From assembly GCA_047495785.1 (NCBI GenBank), contig JBLDXI010000017.1, forward strand, positions 2,108,001 to 2,172,000: a stretch of 64,000 bases of DNA. The letters are read 5' to 3'. The notes under the pieces are model-generated. The model was not told the DNA's origin, made no database searches, and saw nothing but the letters and a program-made list of their open reading frames with translations. Positions 44,574-57,513 of the stretch are shown here, one piece after another. This DNA comes from Lepidodermella squamata. Its lineage: Eukaryota; Gastrotricha. Within the stretch, counting starts at the first letter, position 1. Every line of letters starts with the position of its first letter. Both the position numbers and the translations under genes were made by a program.

Positions 44574-47500
44574 ATGACAAGTCTTGCCAATGTTATAGCA
44601 TTATTCATTTCACTAGCCAAATTCGCCTCAGTCTCGGCTCAGCTGGGCTGCTTGGTCCCAACACTGCTCAATGGGCGGCTTCGGTTACTGAATGGAACTT
44701 CGCTGACAGAGGGGAGGCGAATTTCTGGCGGTGTCTCGGTGGAGATAGTCTGTCGAACCGGTTTCCTGTTGGATGAACCATCCGTTCTTCCCAGGGTGTG
44801 CATTCTCGACAGCGACGACGACTGGGCCGAGGGGCACTTTGAGCCAAGTCTCAGTCCTTGTCAACCTCAGCAAAGTAATGGAAATACTTGTAATTTTGAC
44901 TTTTCTATCCCAGCAATTTCAGTCGTTTTTCAGCATCAGTGTGGTCAAGTTTCAAGGCCTGCCCCATCCACGCCAAAAATCAGCGGTGGATCTCATGCCT
45001 ACGACGGCGAGTACCCTTGGATGGCTAAATTGGAGATTCAATACGAGGAAGAGAAAACGCGTGAAAACTGTGGTGGCAGTATAATCGATGCCAATTGGGT
45101 ACTTACAGCAGCACATTGTCTTGCGCCTGATATTAGCCGCAAAATCATCGCGTGAATAATTACATAATTCGAATCGACGAAATTTAATTTTGAAAATTGC
45201 AGGATAAATGTGTTTACTGGCCGAACTAATTTCTCAGCGCCTGAGGAGTCAAACCACGAGCAGAGAAGTACCACAAATACATACTATGTTCATCCTCAGT
45301 ACGATAACAAAGCTTTAACGTATCAATACGACTTCGCCTTGGTCAAGCTAACTCGTCCGCTCATTTTTTCCGACTACGTCCGACCCATCTGTCTGCCAGC
45401 AACTTGGGAAAAAACTTGCGCAACTTACAGAGACCGCCAGGCTCTTAAAAATGATCCGAAACTTGAAGGCTGTCAGGAATTCACGGTTGCAGGCTGGGGC
45501 AAGACTGAAAATCAGCAGCTGTCTAATGCGCTGAAATCCGTTGATTTAACTGGATATTCGCGCGATATGTGCGAACAATTAGGCAATTACCGAAACGTAA
45601 GTGCAGCGCAGTTTTGTGCTGGTTCGACCACGCCGAGGGTAGACGCGTGCCAAGGCGACAGTGGTGGACCTTTGATGTGTTACTCAGGTGGCAGATATTT
45701 TGCGGTTGGAGTAGTTTCTTATGGTGCCAGAGCTTGCGGAATCCCAAACCCACCACCGGGAGTTTACGCTCGTGTCTGCGTGGCGTTATCGTGGATAAAT
45801 CAAACAATATCCCAGGGAGGCGCAAGAAACGCTACAGCCGTTACAAGCCGAGCTACCACACGTAGGCAAAGCGGAATTTTCACGACGCGGCGACCTGTTT
45901 CAACTACAACTGACCCGGAAGAAGGAACGATGAATTGTGGCCCCTTGAATGAGGTGGGAAACGGCCATTTCGAACCGGGTAGCTTCCTTATAGGAACCCG
46001 GCGCGCTTTAATATGTGATCCTGGTTTCAAGCCATATCGAGGAAATTTTACTGAATGCTACGATGCTATGGTGATTCCTCGACTACAGAAACCTCTCTGG
46101 ACGAATGCCGATCTTCGTTGTTCGCAATTCGATCTGTACCATCAACTGATAGATGCTTGTAAAACTGCTAACGTTAGCATGGCAAGAAATATAATTTATC
46201 GAATCAAAGGATCAAATGAAATTTTCGACCCATTCTGGCAAGATGATAGACAGCACAGTAGCAACGGCATTTGCCCTGGCGTTAACGTAACAATTACAGG
46301 CGGATCATGTATGGACATTCTAGCCCTTTACAGCTGTGATAACTCATCAAGCCGAGTCGATATCGCGAAATTGCTTCTACAAAATGGCGGTACTAAAATT
46401 TACCCTAAGTCAGGCGATCCAATCACAAGACCAGCGACCCCTCCGGAACTGGCGGTTGTCAACCGGCATTTAGGCTTGATCAATTTGCTATTCTGCGGGA
46501 CTGAGGCCGACAATTCTTGTATCATTTGGCTCTCAATTAAAACAAAATGCCACGAGTGTTTGAGAGCCCTACAATGCGCTGATCAATCATCTCGTACATC
46601 GTTGGCTAACTCCAACATTTGCATGGGTCATCAGACGTTTTATCCCGCTGCTGTTGACGTCAATGATACGTATGTAATTGGGAATATGCTTGACCTTGGA
46701 GTTGACTTCTTGAACGTAGCATCTCCATCGAACACATCAACCCTACTCAATTACTTGGCAAGAACTAGCCGGAATATAACCGTTGCCAGGTTCATTTTGT
46801 CGCGAAATAATACTCGAATTTTACTGTCGGCGAAGGACAATCAAGGCTATACGCCCCTTCATTACGCGGCTGAAAGTGATGCAGTCGATTTGATGCAGCT
46901 GCTAATTGACGCCGGGTCTCCGGTGAACAGTCGTGATTACAGTGGAGCAACGCCTTTGTGGTACGCGGCTGCTAATGGAGCTGAATCCGCTGTTAAATCT
47001 CTACTTATCGCTCGAGCGTTGTATGACATGCCCACTTTCGGCATGGTAACGCCGTTGATGGCAGCAGTTGGTTACAAAGATGTTGTCAGGCGATTGATAG
47101 ATATCGGCGCTAACACGAACGCAAGAGGTTTAAATGGTTCCACGGCTTTGATACAGGCGGCTAAACTGAATGGAAATCAGGGCTCGGTGCGAGCTCTGAT
47201 TCAAGCTGGAGCTGATGTTAACGCGAAAGATTCTAACGGTATGACTGCTTTGATGTTCACATCTCGACTCGCCGATGCAGGATCCGTAGCTCAATTAGTT
47301 GCGACTCCAGGTATCCAGGTCGATCTGGAAAACAAAAACAACGCTACGGCACTTCATGACGCAGCTGCCCTCGGGAATAAAGAAGCTGTGACGATGATAT
47401 TAGATGCCGGGGCAAAGGCAACATCTGCAGCTTTAATCGCTGCAATTTTGAACAAGCGCAGCGATATTGCCGAATATCTGTTGTTGCGGGGTGCGGATCC

Positions 47501-49967
47501 CAATGCAGCAGATACGCGGGTTTATCGAGGTGTTCGACCCATCGAGGCAGCGGCAAGTGCGTATGGAGATGAGGTGCAGATTGCGAGACGTCTGATAGAC
47601 CTCGGTGCAGACTTCGACTTGCCTGGGGCAGATGGTGCCACGCCGTTAATGTTGGCGGCAGCATTTGGGCGAGCGAATTTGGCTAGGTTATTGTTAGATC
47701 GTGGAGCCAACGTTAGACAGCGCGATGCAGCTGGGCGAGGCATTCTTGCAGCAGTCATAGCTCGCGACAGATCCAATCCTGACATACTAAAAGTAAGGGG
47801 AAAGATGAACTAAGTTAGATAATCTCAGAGAGTTATGGTAAAAATTGGTGAACGCTTGGTTATAAAGACTAAAGAATATGAACCCTTTAATTGAGACTTT
47901 CATTAAGATTGATGTAATTTGCCGAACTAGTATCCTTAAAGAACGCCTAACATGCCAATCTTTTGTTAAGGCTCTCATCGAGCATGGCGCTTCTGTAAAT
48001 GATCGAATTCCGGCGACAGGTGCAACGCCTCTTCATTTGGCTGCAAAACTGAGACAAGTTGGTACAGTTGACATCTTGTTAAATGCCAGTGCCAACGTGG
48101 ATGCCGAAGACCGCGAGGGACAAACACCGTTAATATGGCTGTTCAAAGATCCAGATGACAATAAAAGTGATCGTGAATTCCCGACTGTAGCTCAGCTGCT
48201 GATAAAGAGCCGCGCTACTGTAAACGCTCGGGACGTGACTGACCGAACCCCTCTGCACTTTGCGGCAAAGACCTACAGCCTCGACGCTGTTCGGCTTTTG
48301 CTGGAAGCAGGCGCTGATGTGGCGGCTGCTGATAAACAGGGCGACACTCCACTGATGCTAGCGGCAACATCCACGTCCCCTTCGATCTTGCAAGCGCTTC
48401 TGAGCAACGGTGCTGATGTAAATGCTCGCAACAACAACGGCGAAACAGCCCTTATGCATTGCGTGAATGACGGGAGGAACGCTTTAATTGCGGATAGGTT
48501 GGAGGTCTTATTAAGCGCAGGTGCCGATGTTAATGCCAGCAGAAGTAGTGACAACGCAACTGTTCTAATGATAGCAGGAGGCACCCTATGGGCAAGAACT
48601 GATCAAGAGCTTGCGATGAAAAATCAAATTTTTTCAACCTTAACCGATGCTGGCGCTGATGTGAATGCGACAGATGCAGTCGGGGCCACGACTTTGATGT
48701 GGGCAGCACGTGGTGCGATGTTCGATAAGTCACTCACAAGCCCGGTCGATCAATTAATCAAGCTATCGGTGCCGATTAATGCTAGAGATTCGAAGGGCCA
48801 GACTGCCTTGTTGTACGCGATCCTAGCCGAGCCGGATGAGCCGTACTCTGTTCGGAAAATTGCCAGTGTTCCGCAGGTTGATGTGAATGCGGCTGGTAAC
48901 GATGGGGTGACGCCTTTAATGGCCGCAGCTTATCATTTGGGTGATTCTTCTATAATCCCGTTCCTTGTCGATAGAGGAGCTTCGTTGAATTTACGCGACA
49001 AAGAGAACGCCACAGCGTTAATATTGGCGGTATATGCGTTGAACTCCGAGAATGTCAAGGCAATACTCGCCCTTGATGGCATAACGTCTGCATTTTTGGA
49101 ACTAAGAGATGCCGATATGCAAACCGCTTTCTACTCCGCGGTCAGTGCGGTCAGTGCGGACAGTGCAGAAATAGCGAAAATGTTGCTTGAAAAAGGTGCT
49201 GATGTTGACGCGAGAGCCAAGGGTGGTCGAACCCCTTTGATGGAAGCTGTCAAAGACGAGAATTTAAGTGACAATATCGCCATTGCTCGGGTAAGAATCT
49301 AAAAATTATGAAATTAGATCTCAAATATAGAACTAATCATTTCCAGTTGATACTCGATCATCGCCGTTCGAGTGCAAACTTGCAAGATAATAACGGGACG
49401 ACCGCGCTAATTATGGCAGCGAAGGGTGGAAAAGTAGAGATGATCCGACTGCTGTTCGAGGTGGGCCTTGCTTCAGCTAATTTGCGAGATAACACCGGCA
49501 TGTCGGCTGTGATGTATGCGGCTTCGCGTCGCCACACCGAAGCGGTCAAGGAGATCATGAAATACGACACGATAACGACGTTCCACGATTCGCGAGACAT
49601 GAATGTATTGATGATGGCAGTGGAGAACGACGACGGGCCAACTTGTACTGCCTTGCTGACCGACATAATTACCAGTACTAAACTGCAGAATGACCGCGGT
49701 CCTTTCGGGCGAACAGCGCTGATAATCGCTATTCGCAGTTTCAATCGCACGGATGGTTACGACGCTGCATCAGCACTGCTTGACAATATTCAAACGTTGA
49801 GGCAAATCGATCAGAATACAATACTCAATGTCCAAGAGATGACGGCTGGAATACCTAAGGCGATTACAATCGCTGCCTCTAGAGGGCTTCGTAGCCTGGC
49901 TTTACGGCTATTCCGCATGGGTTCAACCGATAGCACTTGTAAATATCCAGCCTGTTACGGCAACTGA
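44574..49967 (+). CDS. Secreted CCP-trypsin-CCP-ankyrin multidomain protein
   Basis: Four exons (44574-45151, 45204-47792, 47971-49290, 49346-49967) encode about 1,702 residues. Signal peptide, then a CCP/sushi-like module (GCLVPTLLNGRL to the LSPCQP end), then a trypsin-family domain. Its catalytic triad is complete: H181 in LTAAHC, D236 in YDFALVKL and S346 in CQGDSGGPL. D340 at the base of the S1 pocket predicts cleavage after Arg/Lys. The activation-type junction is PKISGGSHAYDGEYPW. A Thr/Arg-rich linker leads to a second CCP (NCGPLNEVGNGHFEPG). From about residue 430 to the end there are roughly two dozen ankyrin repeats (GATPLHLAAKLRQVGTV and similar). No transmembrane segment is visible, and many N-x-S/T sequons occur in the ankyrin part. 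A 39- or 48-nt stop-free intron inside exon 1, near residue 100, is possible. Confidence 0.88.
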
Positions 49968-50146
49968 TTTCGCTATTTCATTTTGATAAAAAAATTTAAA
50001 TTGTGTATTATTTGTAAATTCGACAGTTGATCCCGCCTAATACAACAGCGGAAAATTTCGTACAGCGGAGAATTGTCCAAGTGGCAATTAAAAATGAGAC
50101 ATAAATGAGAATAAACAATTGATGAAACACTGTTGCAACAACTTGT

Positions 50147-50162
50147 GGCCCTGAAAAGGGCC
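50147..50162 (-). terminator. Histone 3' stem-loop of H3 copy 2
   Basis: Same stem-loop (minus strand GGCCCTTTTCAGGGCC) and same downstream motif as H3 copy 1. Confidence 0.95.
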
Positions 50163-50194
50163 GGTCGGTTTTTATGTGCCTGAAGACGTGTTGT

Positions 50195-51212
<1,018 letters not shown>

Positions 51213-51272
51213 GCACACGTGGTGGATTTGATGCCATAGCTCGTCATCGCCTGTTTGATCAGCCTACTAACC

Positions 51273-51288
51273 GGCTCTTTTCAGAGCC
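51273..51288 (+). terminator. Histone 3' stem-loop of H4 copy 2
   Basis: GGCTCTTTTCAGAGCC, followed by the same 3' motif as the other three histone genes. Confidence 0.95.
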
Positions 51289-51601
51289 ACAAGTTGTTGC
51301 AACAGTGTTCAAAAGCGGTTGAATGTTTCAAGTTTTAATAAAAGCGTTGAATTTTTACTTTTCGAAACATTTCGAAACGATATTGCGATGTGTTACCTCA
51401 TGCATGCTGTAGGATGTAAATACATGCTTAGCTCGCTTATTTCCAGGTAGGTTTTATCATCTCATCAATGGTCAGTATTATTTGGACCCTTATTAGTATT
51501 TTTTGCACTAAAATGATAACATGTGGCGCTGATAGCACGTGTTTTCTACTCGTCGTATCACGCGATAAAAAGTCTTCATTAAAATTTGCTTTTGAACTCA
51601 A

Positions 51602-52865
51602 ATGATATGTAAATTAGCAATAGGCCTCATTGGGCCTGGTTTGGTCGGCAGCGAGCTTGCAAATCAATTGGCATTAGCTTCAGCGAAAGGCTTAAATTCC
51701 GCAGGTGAACTCGTTATAAAATTATCTACTTCTGGATTTATAATTGGGGTTTTTCAGGCCAACTGCAGTTGCAAATCGCGGCAATATGCAACTCGAAACG
51801 CATGTTTCTGATCGACGATGACGAAGCGCATCGAAAATTCGGCGAAAAAGTCGGAATTACTGCGGCTCACGGCAAATCTGAGCTATTTCGTAATTTTCTA
51901 TTAGAGCATGGTTCTGAACTTGACCTCAATTCATTCACCCGCCATCTTACCTCTTGCGGAGCTGTCGCATCTTGCATCGTCGATTGCAGCTCAGATGACG
52001 CATTGGCGTCTCTGTACCCGGCCTGGCTTCGGGCTGGTATTAACATTGCCACGCCGAATAAGCGAGCCTTCTCTAACTCAATGAGCCTGTATCGCGAAAT
52101 CGCAACAGCTCAGCTCGAACGAAAAGTTTACTGCTATCACGAGGCGACTGTCGGCGCGGCTTTACCAGTTGTAGACACCCTGCGAAATCTCCTAATCGCA
52201 ACTGGGGATGAAATAATCAAAATCGAGGGTGTTTTATCGGGAACTATGTCATTCCTATTTAACACATTCTCGCTGAAACCTGGCGACGTTTCGCCACTTG
52301 GAGAAGCGAAGAAATTTTCGGAAATTGTCAAAATTGCGAAATGTAATGGCTACACTGAGCCGGATCCTCGCGAAGACCTTAACGGTATTGACATTGCCCG
52401 AAAAGCTGTTATATTAGGCCGAATCAGCGGACTCGATTTAGATTTGGCTTCATTGCCGGTTGAAAATGTTGTCCCTGAACCTCTACGGCTTATTCAAAAT
52501 GTCGACGAATTCATGGCCAAACTTGCAGATTTCGACGAGCACTTCGATAAATTGAACGCTGAAGCTAGAGCTAAAAACAAAGTTCTTCGCTATGTTTGCC
52601 AAGTCGATCCTAATGGCTCATCATCGGTGTCACTCAAAGAGTAAGTTCAATATGAATTATTCTAAAAATATTCGAAATTTGTTTGTGGAGGTTTGATGTC
52701 GGTCACCCATTCGCTTCGTTGAAAGGGGCTGATAACATGGTTGTTTTCACCACCCGACGCTACGAAAGCAGTCCTCTGGTCATTCAAGGTGCTGGTGCTG
52801 GGGCTTCGCTAACTGCCTCAGCTGTATTAGCCGATATTTTGAAAATTGCTCGCCATTTCGCTTGA
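51602..52865 (+). CDS. Homoserine dehydrogenase, monofunctional
   Basis: Three exons (51602-51704, 51758-52640, 52691-52865) encode 386 residues. The enzyme interconverts aspartate semialdehyde and homoserine with NAD(P)H, a step toward threonine and methionine in bacteria, fungi and plants. The nucleotide-binding motif IGPGLVGSE is at residues 10-18. The substrate region holds TPNKRAF (K136), HEATVGAALPVVDTL, IEGVLSGTMSFLFN and YTEPDPREDLNGIDIARK. E235, D241, D246 and K250 have the same spacing as catalytic E208, D214, D219 and K223 of the yeast enzyme. PFASLKGADN and VIQGAGAGASLTA close the fold. No aspartokinase or ACT domain is fused. The two introns (53 and 50 nt) and animal neighbours argue against bacterial contamination. 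Confidence 0.93.
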
Positions 52866-53373
52866 ATAAAAAATGTAAAATGCGGAAGTTACTATATAAC
52901 CGGATTCAAGCTAAACTTGACCCATTTTCCACTACGCGTCACGCAAATTATTCACAACCGGTTACTTAGTCACGCTTTGGGATTGCAGTGCGGCGGCTAT
53001 GTGTGAGTAATCTTTTTTCGGCTCTGCCTACTCTGTTAAACAAAAACCGCTGCAGATAACAGCAGCCTCATCAAGGTGATACACATATACGTGGCAGACA
53101 TCATTTTTACCAATAAAAACTAGGCATCTTGCTGTATATCGCAGCGGCGAGAAGAACATTACTGCTTATCTTTGTTTCCGTGCCATTGTGTCGGCCCCCG
53201 CGCAAAACCCGTTTAGGACCGATAAAAAAGCCAGGAATACGATATGAGACCTAAAATGTATGCCTGAAAAATAATATAATAACAATAGGTCGAATGACCT
53301 TCTTCCTATAATGGAAAATCTTCATTTCTAAGGAAATTAATTAATCCTCCTTAAATAGTCGATTAATTTAAAA
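52866..53373. other. Interval between homoserine dehydrogenase and RING genes
   Basis: 508 bp, no feature seen. Confidence 0.4.
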
Positions 53374-54913
53374 ATGCTTCCATATCGAGCCAGCGGGTTA
53401 GTGCACTACTATGACCCTATGGAGGCGTCGCAGGAAGATTTTTTCAAGTGCATCATTTGCTTCCGGCATTTGGAGGCCGAGCATAACAGGGCGTGTCAGC
53501 ATTGCAGCAAATGGTATCATGCTAAATGTATCGAAATCTGGGTTCGGCGAAACCGAAATTGCCCCCACTGCCGCATCGAATCAGGAATGGAGAGATTCCC
53601 TATAATTAAGTAAGCGTTTTCCCAATTTGGAAGAGCAATCAGATGGATAAATGATTGAAATTTCAGCCTGGAACAAGGCCTCGGGCCCGCGCCAATGTCC
53701 ATGGCAACGACGCGCAATATATCTCGCGAAAGTAGCCGATCTGACCTGAGTAAGGAGGAGCTTTACGCAACCGTTGTCTCTCACTCACCATCAACATCAC
53801 CATCTTCAAATAACAACTCGCTAAATAGCACCTCTGAACCATGGTCATTACAACGGCGGGGTCATTTCGTTCAAGTCTCACATCGCTGGATTGTCGCTTT
53901 ATTGGCGCGGCCTAATTACACCCTAGCAGTGTCGCGGGATGGAAATTGCACGGTAATAAAAAATTTTTTATTAAAAATAACACTAAAAACTAAATTCAAT
54001 AAAATTTGAGGAAATAAAAAAAATTGTTGGAAATTTTTAATAGGCTGTTTCGAAGAAATCGACTTTCCTGTGGTCGACTGATATCGAAATCGTTGGTGGC
54101 GCTTTCACCTACGTTTGGCACGCGGCCGTCGATGAAAAAAGAGGCCGGGTTCTTTTCAACTTCCACAATGTTCTCGACGTATTCTGCCGGTCTGCCGTTA
54201 ACGTGTACTACGTCGAAATTTCGGCTCTCGAAGAGACCAACGTTAGCCGGTCGATAAAGGCTAAGACTAAACCGTTGTTAACCCACCGCCAGTGGTGCTG
54301 CTTCGGCCTCAGAATCGACCCATTACATGATCTGCTATTCTGCACAGATTGGTACAGTGCGAAGATCGGCATTTGGAGCTTGGCTGAGGTGAATAATAAC
54401 TCGAACGCTGAGCCGAAACACATCATTACCCGGCCGCATGAATTGAACAGCTTCAGCCCGACGCGATGTGCGCTTTTCAGGCCGAGCCCATCCTTACCTC
54501 ACGTCGTTTCTCTCGCGATTTCTGATTGGCGATATGATGCGATTTATTTATTTAAAGTCATTGTTCAAGGCGAAATTTCTAGTCATTACGAGGCTACTCT
54601 GGCGACGAAAGGCTCGCGACCCGGCCGAGTTCGCGGCCCGGTCGATTTGCATTTCGACCCAAGTGGCACGCTGATAGTTGGCGATCAGCAGAACAAACGC
54701 GTTCAGGTATTCATTGCCAACCCTGAACTGCCGCTTTTCGATGTTAAAGTCAGTGAACAAGTCAAGACGCTGTTTTCAGCCATCGCCATTACCGAAGAAT
54801 TGATGTTCGACTCGTCGGCGTCGTTAACGGGGAATTCGATGGCGATCCAGGCGAAGCACATCATGGTCGGATTAAACAATGGCGAGGTTCACTATTTCAA
54901 AGTTGGGCAATAA
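53374..54913 (+). CDS. RING-finger protein with C-terminal NHL-like beta-propeller
   Basis: Three exons (53374-53609, 53667-53952, 54044-54913) encode 463 residues. The N-terminal RING, about residues 26-66, has spacing C-x2-C-x11-C-x2-C-x4-H-x2-C-x10-C-x2-C (FKCIICFRHLEAE through RNCPHCRI) and resembles the TRIM37 RING. A Ser/Asn-rich linker follows. The C-terminal part from about residue 150 looks like a beta-propeller, with blade-like phrases RIDPLHDLLFCTDWYSAKI and VDLHFDPSGTLIVGDQQN typical of NHL repeats. No B-box or coiled coil is visible between them. A role as E3 ubiquitin ligase with the propeller as binding platform is inferred from domains; I cannot name an ortholog. Confidence 0.78.
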
Positions 54914-55147
54914 CATCGATTTTTTTTAACAATTCATTTACCTGATACATTGCCTATTTTGATAAAATATTAAAATTTTAATTTGAAATTGTGGTCGCAA
55001 TAAATGTTCGCATTTTAGCTACATTTTTCATGAGAACCATTTTATTGCAAACTTATCAATTAAATTATGCTAACTCAGCAGAAATTATACGTATAGAATT
55101 TTTCAAAAAATCGAAATTAAAAAATGCGTTTAGGATTCGACTAGTCC

Positions 55148-56541
55148 TTAGTAGAGATGCCCTCCTCGTAAGGCTTTGTCATCTTCGTCCTGTTTCTTTT
55201 GCTGAGATCCAGCAATTGTAGCCGGTTGCCATTGCTCTTTCTCCTTCAACCGCTCTTCCGCAGCCGCTTTTCGATTTTTGCAAATCACAACAATGGGTAC
55301 AACAAATAAAAACACCTGAAAAAAGAAAAATTAAGAAATCAGAAGCCGGAAATTGATTCGTCATTTTACCAGAATTAGGATAATGGCAATTCCTGGTCCG
55401 ACCATATACCATAAATACTGATTGAACTTGGCCCAAAATTGAGACATGCATCCCTGGAATAAATCGGGATTTTCAGTTTAAAATTTGTGAATTTCAATTT
55501 TTAATACCGTTTTGTAATTTGTCGTTGAATCAATAGTGTAAAACACGCATTGTGCCATGAGTTGCGAGCTTTTCATCGAGGCGCTGTTCGAAGCCGAGGG
55601 GTAGGCTGCTTTGTAAATTTTCGAAGCATTTCCAAGGTAAGCCGAAGTACAGCAACTCGGGGGAATCTTCATCTTTAGGGTCGTTAAATAATTAGTCGGA
55701 TCCTGCATCGTTATCCAACTTTTATTAAACGCTGTGATTAGGAAAAAATTAGGATAATAATCAGGATAATTTAGGTAAAAGCTTACAATTCGCCTGATCG
55801 TAGTCGCCTCCGCCAGTTACGCCGCAGCACTGGAGACCGATCTGGCCAATGTTCCACAGAATATTAGTGGCTTCCAGTGAATCAACAGCCACGTAATTCG
55901 TGATAAGAGTTTGATAAAAATAACTCGATAAAGTTGTGCCAATCTGAAAAATTCAGGAATCTTAAGGCAGATCAAAATTTAATTCCTCTCCTTACCATGT
56001 TCTGCGCGTTTGCGATAACAACAACCAGCACTATGCAAACGATTAGCATAATCCCGATCACGAAATCATACTAATCGGAAGTATAATATGGGACAATTTT
56101 AAGAATGGAAAATCATGAAAAAACCGCATTTCTTACCACTATGACGAACATCACAGAAGTCGCTTTTCCTCGACCGCAAAATGCCATGCAGGTTAGGACG
56201 GAAAGGACGCAAAATACGGATCCAATAATGGAGCAAGCGATCGAAGGTCCTGTTAAATAACTCCCAATATTGGTCGAAGTGTCCTGAAATTTATCGAATC
56301 CATGAAGACGCTATACCATAAGAAAGTCTAACATACCGATGGAATCGGTAGAACTTCAAGTTGGGGCTGAATCGCTGGTCTAAGGACTGCATCGAATAGC
56401 CCTAATAACGTCCCGATCGCGAATAAGGCAAGACCGAGTATCTGTAATTCACGTATTAAATTGATTTCCTAATTGAAATTGCTGGGAGCTTACGCCTAGC
56501 GGTATGTTAAAACCGATGAAACAGCATATAGCGAATGACAT
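55148..56541 (-). CDS. Tetraspanin
   Basis: Eight exons, all joined in frame: 56541-56494, 56441-56337, 56283-56137, 56070-55996, 55943-55787, 55731-55508, 55453-55370, 55315-55148. The product is 335 residues with four transmembrane helices. The large extracellular loop has the defining CCG motif (LQCCGVTGGGDY), a PSCC pair and further cysteines (MAQC, GCMSQ). The cytoplasmic C-terminus is long and charged (KNRKAAAEERLKEKEQW). Tetraspanins organise membrane microdomains with integrins and other partners; which class this is cannot be told. Introns are 52-66 nt, a good sample of the typical intron size here. The start MSFAICCFIG runs straight into helix 1. Confidence 0.88.
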
Positions 56542-57513
56542 TTTGAAATCTCAATTCGTTCGAAGTAAGGTGACAGATTCAGGCTTGGCAATTGTAATGT
56601 ATTGTCACCATCATCATTTGTTGCGCACCGAGTAATGAAGTATTCGCACTTTTTTGTACGAAAACAATGTATTGCGATCGATTTATTAAGGTGAGCCGAC
56701 GGTTTGTTATATTGTTGCTACAACTGCGCAGTAATTTCATCGATCGAGCCTGGTAACCTCACTTTTACAATCGATTTACCATTTCATTGGGATTCGCACT
56801 TATTTCATCTCCAAACTGTGGTGATGAGCCATGTCTTTCATGGGATCATTTTATTGAATTGAAGTTGAAGATAAAGAATTAAAAAAAAACGGTTTTCAGG
56901 TTTTATATGACCGCATTTTTATCAGATTATAACCGCCTTTACTGTGATAAAGCGGCGTCGGAATAGCATTGGGGCTCTTACTAGTGGTTATTTCTGCACA
57001 ATCCCCCTCAATTTATACTTTGTTATCTTCACACTCACTATGAAAATAGGGCATGCTCGAATGTAGTCGAACCTCCTTGATCAAGTAAGATTCCTCTCGC
57101 CAATAATTATTATGATAATCATAAACAGTTTTGAGAGTATTACTATACGAGTGATCGCTTGGTTATTTGATCGATTTTAGGAATTGCGAGACTCTTCAAA
57201 ACTCTGCGGCGTATAATATTACTAGGGGTTTATTAGCTCATTGATTCCACCAATATAAAAAAATGAGATTCGCCGTCCATCGATCAAACTGCGGATGCGA
57301 ATGATATGGGCATATAATGGTAAAATAGGTCATGCACGAATCGGCGAAGGTGATGTTGCATGACGCTAAAAGAAGCATCCATTGCTAATATTTGTTAGTA
57401 TCTATGGTTATATCAAGGCTTTGAAAACAGGATGGGATTTCTGTTTATTTGCTTCAGAAATTTTAAGTTGACCCATTTATTTAGGTGGAAAATATTATTT
57501 TTATTCGGATAAA
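56542..57513. other. Interval between tetraspanin and PP2C genes
   Basis: About 1 kb between divergent genes; promoter sequence presumably. No ORF or repeat of note. Confidence 0.4.

Noticed and set aside
49300-49340. Separate downstream ankyrin genes starting at 47878 and 49308
   Set aside because: The gaps are normal introns (GTAAGG...GTTAAG and GTAAGA...TTCCAG), and the ankyrin frame continues across both, so they are exons of the protease-ankyrin gene.
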